From the NCBI GenBank assembly GCA_963715285.1, contig CAVQRU010000035.1:1-64000 (forward strand): a stretch of DNA of 64,000 bases. Direction: 5' to 3'. The stretch is from Sva-07 sp963715285 (GTDB lineage: Bacteria; Actinomycetota; Acidimicrobiia; Acidimicrobiales; Ilumatobacteraceae). Every line of letters begins with the position of its first letter. The stretch's first letter is position 1. Below the pieces are notes generated by a model. That model saw nothing but the letters and a program-made list of their open reading frames with translations. It made no database searches and was not told the origin of the DNA. Positions 59,095 through 64,000 of this stretch are shown piece by piece. The translations under genes were made by a program, and so were the position numbers.

Positions 59095-59181
59095 ATGTCG
59101 AAGAAGACCAAGAAGAAGAAGGCCAAGATGCGCCGTTCGAAGGCGAATCACGGCAAGCGCCCCAACATGGGCCGCGGCTGA
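59095..59181 (+). CDS. Ribosomal protein bL37 (28 aa)
   Basis: A 28-aa protein starting MSKKTKKKKAKMRRS and ending KANHGKRPNMGRG. The ANHGKRPN string and the Lys/Arg-rich start are the pattern of the actinobacterial 50S protein bL37 known from mycobacterial ribosome structures. The family is from memory; a database search would settle it. No Shine-Dalgarno is visible, in line with a leaderless message. The VOC gene follows 32 nt later on the same strand. Confidence 0.78.
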   Translation: MSKKTKKKKAKMRRSKANHGKRPNMGRG

Positions 59182-59213
59182 CCTGATCCCCACGCGCCGG
59201 ACGTCGCTGCATC

Positions 59214-59933
59214 GTGGACCCCCGAGTCGAGTGGCTCACGGTGTCGGGCGATCCCGACGTCTGGCGATCGATCGGCTTCGTCGTCACCGACGACGGCCAT
59301 CTTCCGCTCCACGGCACCTCGCTCCGCATCGTTCACCCCGGTTCGCTCTCGGCGCTGCTGCACGCCGGTGACGACGCAGAAACCTCCAGCTCCGCCACCG
59401 GCATCGTCGGCTGGGCGTTGAGCGGGATCACCGAGCGTGCTGGCGTCTCACCGACCGGAGCCGCCGCGGCAACGCTCGACGGCACGACTGACCGCTGGTT
59501 CGACATCGACGGTCTGCCCACGGAGATCGTCGACGCCCACGGGCCCCGGTACGCCGATCACGAGATCGGCGCGGTCGGCCTCGATCACGTCGTGGTGATG
59601 ACGTCGCAGCTCGAGCGGACGAGCGATGCGATCGCCGGGGCCACGGGCTGCGAACTCAAGCGCATCCGCGACCTGGGCGAGATGCGGCAGGGTTTCCACC
59701 GCATCGGGCGTGGCGGATTGATCGTCGAGCTCGTCGAACGGCCCGACATCCCCGACGGACCGGCGAGCTTCTGGGGCCTCGTGGTCAACGTCGACGATCT
59801 CGATGCCGCCTGTGCCCGCATCGGCGCCGACCGGGTGTCGCCGCCGAAGGACGCCGTGCAACCGGGTCGCCGGATCGCCACCGTGCGCCCCGACGTCGGC
59901 CTCGGTCTCCCCGTCGCCCTCATGACCCCCTGA
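59214..59933 (+). CDS. VOC-family (glyoxalase/bleomycin-resistance fold) protein
   Basis: A 239-aa protein with two betaalphabetabetabeta-type modules. The second is recognisable: GAVGLDHVVVMTSQLERTSDAI, LGEMRQGFHRIGRGGLIVELVE, FWGLVVNVDDLDAACARIGAD. The first (residues 1-110) is more degenerate. The metal ligand positions (His in LDHVV, Glu in VELVE) are kept in the second module. Substrate unknown. GTG start at 59214. Confidence 0.8.
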   Translation: MDPRVEWLTVSGDPDVWRSIGFVVTDDGHLPLHGTSLRIVHPGSLSALLHAGDDAETSSSATGIVGWALSGITERAGVSPTGAAAATLDGTTDRWFDIDGLPTEIVDAHGPRYADHEIGAVGLDHVVVMTSQLERTSDAIAGATGCELKRIRDLGEMRQGFHRIGRGGLIVELVERPDIPDGPASFWGLVVNVDDLDAACARIGADRVSPPKDAVQPGRRIATVRPDVGLGLPVALMTP

Positions 59934-60089
59934 CGCTCACGCCGCGCCCGTCCGCCCGTCCGACCGTCCGAAGGCCCGGTCATCGGAGCGTGGGACTCGC
60001 CACGCGAACCCACACCGGAACGGGCACCGGGTTGCGGGCGCTTCGTCCATCGGCTGGTCGGCGGGAGCTCCCCACGTCGACGCCGACGC

Positions 60090-60127
60090 GGCAGCGCCGG
60101 ACCCGGAGATCCGAGTCCGGCGCTGCC
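60090..60127. terminator. Bidirectional terminator hairpin
   Basis: A perfect 13-bp stem, GGCAGCGCCGGAC (60090-60102) and complement (60115-60127), with an inner 4-bp hairpin CGGA-GA-TCCG. It lies between the convergent VOC and LASTG genes. Confidence 0.8.
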
Positions 60128-60166
60128 GCCCTTGAGATGTCGTGTGTTCAGGTGTTCGTGTGGGGA

Positions 60167-61009
60167 TCAGCTCGCTTCGGGGCCGATGCCGTCGTGTCGG
60201 CGGCGGCGAGCGGCGGTGAGGAACAGCAGTCCGGCGAGCAGCGCGCCGGCGCCGATGATCAGCGCATTGCTGGGTCCGCCGCCGGTCGACGCGAGTTCGC
60301 AGTCGTCGGCCGGATTGCCGTCGTTGTTCTGGCCGGGCACGCAGACCGTCGTGGTCGGAGCGGGGGTGGTGGTCGGGGGGATCACGTCCGGCGGGTTGGC
60401 GCACGCCGAGGTGCTGGGCACGTAGCTGACGGTTGCCGTGGCGGTCGGGTAGGTGACGGTTGCCGTGCCGGGCGGGTCGAGGGTCACTGCGATCGACAAG
60501 CCATCGCGGAGGAAGGCGTCGTTCGGGTCTGGAATCCACGACACGCCGTCGTCGGCGAGCTTCCAGCCCGGCCAGTCGGTGGCGTTGCCGGCCGCATCGA
60601 CGGTGGCACCGGGCCAGATGAACTGACCCGACAGGTTCGTGACCTGCAGCGTCTCGATGACGGTCCCGTTGGCGGCGCTCACGACGAGGGTGGCGCCGGC
60701 GCCGACCGGCGTGAAGCCGACCGGCACGATCGTGTACCTAACGAACGGGGCGTCACGGATGCACTCCGGTGAGAACCCACTCACGTCGAGCGAGCGTTCG
60801 GCGGCCGTCGTGGTGGTGACGTAGTTCGTGCTCGCCGGCGCCGATTGGCCCTGGGTCGTGTCGGTCGTCTGTGCAAGGGCCGTGATCGGCAGTGCGGTTG
60901 CTGCCATGACGCCGAGCACGAGGCCGAACCGCCAGTGGCGCCCGGAGCCGCCGCGTCGGGCGCGCCCTCCGCCGGGTGACCGATCGATGGTCGTCGAGGT
61001 TGTCATCAT
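60167..61009 (-). CDS. Cell-wall-anchored surface protein with LASTG sorting signal
   Basis: A 280-aa exported protein. A signal peptide (WRFGLVLGVMAATALPITALA) leads to a mature region of beta-rich sequence with Thr/Pro-rich ends; near the C-terminus are ELASTGGGP, a hydrophobic helix (ALIIGAGALLAGLLFLTAA) and RRRRHDG. This is a sortase signal of the LAxTG type used by class E sortases of actinobacteria. Two or more Cys could form disulfides. Start: ATG at 61009 or 61006, with AAAGGCGG upstream. Ligand unknown. No sortase gene is in the window. Confidence 0.82.
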   Translation of the reverse strand: MMTTSTTIDRSPGGGRARRGGSGRHWRFGLVLGVMAATALPITALAQTTDTTQGQSAPASTNYVTTTTAAERSLDVSGFSPECIRDAPFVRYTIVPVGFTPVGAGATLVVSAANGTVIETLQVTNLSGQFIWPGATVDAAGNATDWPGWKLADDGVSWIPDPNDAFLRDGLSIAVTLDPPGTATVTYPTATATVSYVPSTSACANPPDVIPPTTTPAPTTTVCVPGQNNDGNPADDCELASTGGGPSNALIIGAGALLAGLLFLTAARRRRHDGIGPEAS

Positions 61010-61346
61010 TCCGCCTTTTGTGTACTCCGCCGTCCCGCCGGTGATCCTGTTTGACCACCCTCGGTGGCTGACACCGTAGCGATGCCGGGCGGTGATCGCA
61101 AGTCGTAATCGGTGCTGATTCCCTGTAAACATTGGGCTTCAAGGAACCCTCTGGGGTGGTGGGGATCTCTCACCCTCTGCGTTCGAGCGACTACATCAAG
61201 AGAATCGCAGGAGAAGTACCACGCAGAGTGGTCATCGGGCGGTCGTGTTTCCGCGCAGATCCGGGCGCATCGAGCGGGCGTTCCCGTCGGCGTTGGCGTC
61301 GATGCCGGGAGGCCTCGACGCGGTGCAAGACGGCGTCCGGTGACTG
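61010..61346. other. 337-nt intergenic region between the LASTG gene and the DUF4012 gene
   Basis: No ORF with coding character. It holds the LASTG gene leader, a possible promoter (61102-61129) and AT-richer sequence than its surroundings between about 61100 and 61220. The last 100 nt before the DUF4012 stop show nothing recognisable and no strong terminator. Confidence 0.6.
61102..61129 (-). promoter_or_regulatory. Possible promoter of the LASTG surface-protein gene
   Basis: On the minus strand TTTACA (61129-61124) and TACGAC (61107-61102) are 16 nt apart, about 95 nt upstream of the ATG at 61009. This leadered arrangement contrasts with most first genes here. Confidence 0.3.
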
Positions 61347-63758
61347 TCAGCGGTCGGCAGTCACGCTGAGTGTTGCCGCGCCGGGATCACGCTCGATCAC
61401 GGTGGTGCGATGCTCGATGCCCTCGGCGTCGAGCCAGGCCGCGTCGATCGTCAACGGCGTGGGCGAGACGGTCGGGGGCGTGCGTGCGGCGAGGGTGTAC
61501 CCGTCGGCGATGTCGAGTCGGCCGGTCATCTCGAACTGGAGTGAGCTGGTCTCCCCGGGCGCGAGGGCGACGAAGGCCGACATCACGAAGTACCCGGCCT
61601 CGACGCCGATCTCGGTGTCGACCGGAAGGCCGTTCAGGGTGACGTTCGTGACCGGAAGCTTCGAGAAGATCGACACCCAGGTGCGGTTGTGTCCGTCGTC
61701 GAGGCCGATCAGGTTGCCGATCACGTAGTTCGGTTCGCCGTTCGTGGGCGCGTTGTTGGTGAGCGTGAGGTCGAGCGTGGCGGTGGCAGTGCTGGTGGCG
61801 GCATCGGCGGTGACGGCGTAGGCGGCGCGGGCGTCGAGGTAGTAGTCGATCTTGTTGCCGGCCGCGTTGTTGAAGGTGATGGCGAGTGCGTCCCCGGTGA
61901 GATCGGGGTCGGCGAGCGTGCCGGCCAGGCCGACCTGCTCGAGCACCGTCTGTTCGCCCGGCCGGGCGGCCCAGCCGGCGAAGCGCCCCTGGTCGACCAT
62001 CGGCCCGAGGGTGTCGAGCAGGTCGGTCGGCGGCGGGAGGGTGCCGGCGAGGAGCGTGTCGATGACCGCCAGCGAGAACTCCTCGAGGACGTCGACTCGT
62101 TCGAGGGTCGTGGTCAGGTCGTACTGGTCGTTGAGCAGGAAGTCAGCGGCGGTGTCGGCGGTGACCGTGCGCTGGCCGTCGATCACCTGCCCGTCGGGCA
62201 GCGGGATCGGACCGGTGAACTCGAGGAAGCGGGCAAGGGTGTAAACGTCCATCATGAACACGCCGTCGAGTTCGCTGCCACCGCTCTGGGGGTAGAGGTC
62301 GGCGATCGCGCGGCCGGTGACGGCCATGTCGGGCGACATGTTCATGTTCTTCCACGGTTCGGGTCCGGTGGTGCCGTCGGGTCCGGACGCGAGGTTGTAG
62401 CTCCCGTAGCGGGCGAGCCATTCGTCGAGCTGCGGATCGAACACATCGTCGTCGTTCTCCGCGGTGCCGGAAGCGTCCCCGGTCGTTCCGGTCGCGCTCG
62501 CGGTCGTTCCGGTGATGCTCGTGGTGGCGCTGGAGGTGAACCGTCGGGTGGCGGGGTCGCCGGCCGTGTTGAGGTCGTCGGTGCGGCCGAACCGGGTGAC
62601 GGCGATCTGGCCGTCGGTGACGGTGATCTCGGCCCAGTTGCCCATGAAGCCGCCGATGCCTCGGGCCTCCGCCGGTGTGGTGAACCCGATGAAGTAGGTG
62701 CGTGGTTCGTCGCCGCCGAGCAGGCCGGGCGCGGCGATCGCCACGGTGAGCGCGTCCGAGCTGCGCTGGCGTTGTTCGGCGAGCTCCGCGGAGAGATCGT
62801 CGAGTCGGTCGGCCACCGGCGGGGCGAGCCACTGGCTGTCGAGGTTGCTCACGGTGGTCTGGAGCGCCTCGATCTGGAGTTCGATGGCGAGCAGTGACGT
62901 CTGCAACGACCGCACCTGGTCGACGTCGATGCGACCGCCGCTGACGCTGAGGGTGTCGAGGTCGATGCGCGCCAGTTCGTTGCTCAGCAGCCGACTCGAT
63001 TCGGCGGCGCCCGAGATGAGTTCGGTGGCCACACGATGGTGCTGGGCGACACCGGGGACGTACCGGGCGAGGCCCGTGAGCGGCGTGTCGAGACGTTCGT
63101 CGGCTGCCTCGAAGGCGACCGCGGCCTCGTCGAACGACTCCCGTGCGACGTCGATGTCACCATCGCCGAGGGCCTCGAGGCCGTCGGTGGCGTGATCGTT
63201 GGCGGCCCGCAGGTCGTCGGCAGCGAGGGAGGCGAACACGACGAAGAAGAAGGTGCTGACGGCGGCGGCTGCGGCGGCGGTGCCGACGACGATGGCCACC
63301 ACCTGGCGGCTGCCCCGCGGACGCCGGACGAATCCGACCGCCCCGAGGTAGCCGGCGAGGACGACGAACATCAACGCCGACGCGCCGAGGAAGACATCGA
63401 GTCGGCTGCGGGCGGCGAGGTTGAGCGCGATGGCGATCAGCGCAGCGTTGACGACGCTGCGCCGGCCCGGCTTCACGTTCGCCGTGAACCCGACGATCGC
63501 GGCGACGCCGCCGACGATCGCTCCGATGATCGACCACGACAGGACACCGGCCACGAGCGTGGCCATTGCCGCATCCCAGCGCATGGCCGCGGCGCCGAGC
63601 CAGGTGACACCGGCCACGACGACGCCGACCAGCACGAGGTCGATGGTGCTGTTGCCCGTCGGGTGCGATCCGGCCGTTGCGGCGACGACCCCGGCGAGGA
63701 TCGAGATCGCGGCGATGATCCGGCTCGTGCGGATCGGGGCCAAGCCCGTGGTGCCCAT
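61347..63758 (-). CDS. DUF4012 domain membrane protein
   Basis: An 803-aa protein. About six N-terminal membrane helices (residues 10-190) are followed by a long helical extracytoplasmic stalk (about 200-340) and the DUF4012 domain: YFIGFTTPAEARGIGGFMGN, then a Thr/Ser/Gly-rich insert (TTSITGTTASATGTTGDASG), and SGPDGTTGPEPWKNMNMSPD with YPQSGG and GVFMMD. The fold relates to LytR-CpsA-Psr-associated envelope proteins; the function is unknown. I start at the ATG at 63758; a longer frame reads into the family-3 repeats and gives repeated RETGDPxHPELD peptides, which is not credible. Confidence 0.88.
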   Translation of the reverse strand: MGTTGLAPIRTSRIIAAISILAGVVAATAGSHPTGNSTIDLVLVGVVVAGVTWLGAAAMRWDAAMATLVAGVLSWSIIGAIVGGVAAIVGFTANVKPGRRSVVNAALIAIALNLAARSRLDVFLGASALMFVVLAGYLGAVGFVRRPRGSRQVVAIVVGTAAAAAAVSTFFFVVFASLAADDLRAANDHATDGLEALGDGDIDVARESFDEAAVAFEAADERLDTPLTGLARYVPGVAQHHRVATELISGAAESSRLLSNELARIDLDTLSVSGGRIDVDQVRSLQTSLLAIELQIEALQTTVSNLDSQWLAPPVADRLDDLSAELAEQRQRSSDALTVAIAAPGLLGGDEPRTYFIGFTTPAEARGIGGFMGNWAEITVTDGQIAVTRFGRTDDLNTAGDPATRRFTSSATTSITGTTASATGTTGDASGTAENDDDVFDPQLDEWLARYGSYNLASGPDGTTGPEPWKNMNMSPDMAVTGRAIADLYPQSGGSELDGVFMMDVYTLARFLEFTGPIPLPDGQVIDGQRTVTADTAADFLLNDQYDLTTTLERVDVLEEFSLAVIDTLLAGTLPPPTDLLDTLGPMVDQGRFAGWAARPGEQTVLEQVGLAGTLADPDLTGDALAITFNNAAGNKIDYYLDARAAYAVTADAATSTATATLDLTLTNNAPTNGEPNYVIGNLIGLDDGHNRTWVSIFSKLPVTNVTLNGLPVDTEIGVEAGYFVMSAFVALAPGETSSLQFEMTGRLDIADGYTLAARTPPTVSPTPLTIDAAWLDAEGIEHRTTVIERDPGAATLSVTADR

Positions 63759-63812
63759 CGTCGGCAACGGCAAACCCCTCGTCCGGGCCCACGCCCCGCC
63801 GTCGCCGTTTCC

Positions 63813-63862
63813 GTTTCCGTCGAGTTCTGGGTGAGGCGGGTCACCGGTTTCGCGACGCGAAC
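63813..63862. repeat. 50-nt palindromic element, family 3, copy 3
   Basis: GTTTCCGT ... GACGCGAAC, with the centre TTCTGGGTGAGGCGGGTCAC followed by CGGTTTCG. It is 55 nt upstream of the DUF4012 start. Confidence 0.85.
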
Positions 63863-63884
63863 GGCTTGCGGAGGTGCCGTCTGC

Positions 63885-63934
63885 GTTTGTGTCGAGTTCT
63901 GGGTGGGACGGGTCACCGGTTTCGCGACCCAAAC
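63885..63934. repeat. 50-nt palindromic element, family 3, copy 4
   Basis: GTTTGTGT ... GACCCAAAC, with GTTCTGGGTGGGACGGGTCA in the middle. It starts 72 nt after copy 3; the same period separates copies 1 and 2 at 57.6 kb. Confidence 0.88.
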
Positions 63935-64000
63935 GGATGGGGGCGTGTGGCGGCGGCGGGGGCGTGCGGGTGGAGGGGGGCGTGTGGGGATCGGTCTGCG
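63935..64000. other. G-rich right edge without a visible gene
   Basis: The last 66 nt are almost pure G/C with GGGGGCGTGTGG-type repeats on the plus strand. I see no start, stop or regulatory site here. A gene may begin beyond the window. Confidence 0.5.

Noticed and set aside
63759..63932. DUF4012 protein starting at 63932 with RETGDP-type peptide repeats
   Set aside because: The peptide repeat comes from the tandem DNA element, not a protein feature; a hydrophobic N-terminus beginning at 63758 is more credible.

Overview
The window is high-GC DNA from an actinobacterium, most probably of the class Acidimicrobiia (Ilumatobacter-like). I infer this from codon use, many GTG starts and many 4-nt ATGA/GTGA gene overlaps. 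The tiny actinobacterial ribosomal proteins bS22 and bL37 are present. The gene order rsmI ... metG-tatD-(surface protein)-rsmA-ispE ... glmU-prs ... rplY-pth-mfd-lipoprotein-mazG ... eno-divIC ... DUF501-ppx follows the Mycobacterium tuberculosis Rv1003-Rv1026 neighbourhood. No strain can be named from the sequence alone.

Layout. 0-9.4 kb: a MoxR/DUF58 pair, a GNAT acetyltransferase, a half-size Ppx-like protein, DUF501, coxG, a MocA-type nucleotidyltransferase, an NlpC/P60 hydrolase, two XdhC-family proteins, a CoxE-type VWA protein and a CoxD-type MoxR ATPase. 9.5-16.3 kb: GlgX-like debranching enzyme, a DAO-family flavoenzyme, an atypical SDR, and a GT2 / flippase-like / methyltransferase operon. 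16.3-25.4 kb: coxS-coxL-coxM (form II signature AYRGAGR), a K+ channel operon, a PhnZ-like HD protein and a second, orphan molybdenum subunit. 25.4-49 kb: conserved housekeeping genes (divIC, eno, mazG, mfd, pth, rplY, prs, glmU-like, tRNA-Gln, bS22, ispE, rsmA, tatD, metG), mixed with a Ca2+/cation exchanger, two paralogous membrane proteins and an AbiEi/DUF559 protein. 48-64 kb: a decayed thioesterase with 61-bp tandem repeats, HAD-IB, rsmI, DUF192, a FetAB-type ABC exporter, acyl-CoA dehydrogenase, ychF, a second AbiEi/DUF559 protein, a PHP protein, a beta-lactamase-fold hydrolase, bL37, a VOC protein, an LASTG-sorted surface protein and a large DUF4012 protein.

How it works together. The scattered cox genes supply a complete set for one aerobic molybdenum hydroxylase: structural subunits, maturation ATPase/VWA pair, XdhC proteins, MCD cytidylyltransferase and CoxG membrane partner. 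Its form II loop makes CO an uncertain substrate.

The least expected material is non-coding. Three different palindromic repeat families sit almost exclusively at gene 3' ends: (1) hairpins with a GGGGTC-N-GACCCC core and variable but self-complementary arms, placed at or within 2 nt of the stop codon of seven minus-strand genes; (2) a 53-nt CCGAAAAATGCC ... TTTTCGG element at the ends of rplY, pth, prs and an AbiEi gene; (3) a 50-nt element occurring as two tandem pairs with about 72-bp period. In addition, thirteen genes carry a TANNNT hexamer just before the start codon (6-7 nt in eleven cases), which suggests widespread leaderless transcription.
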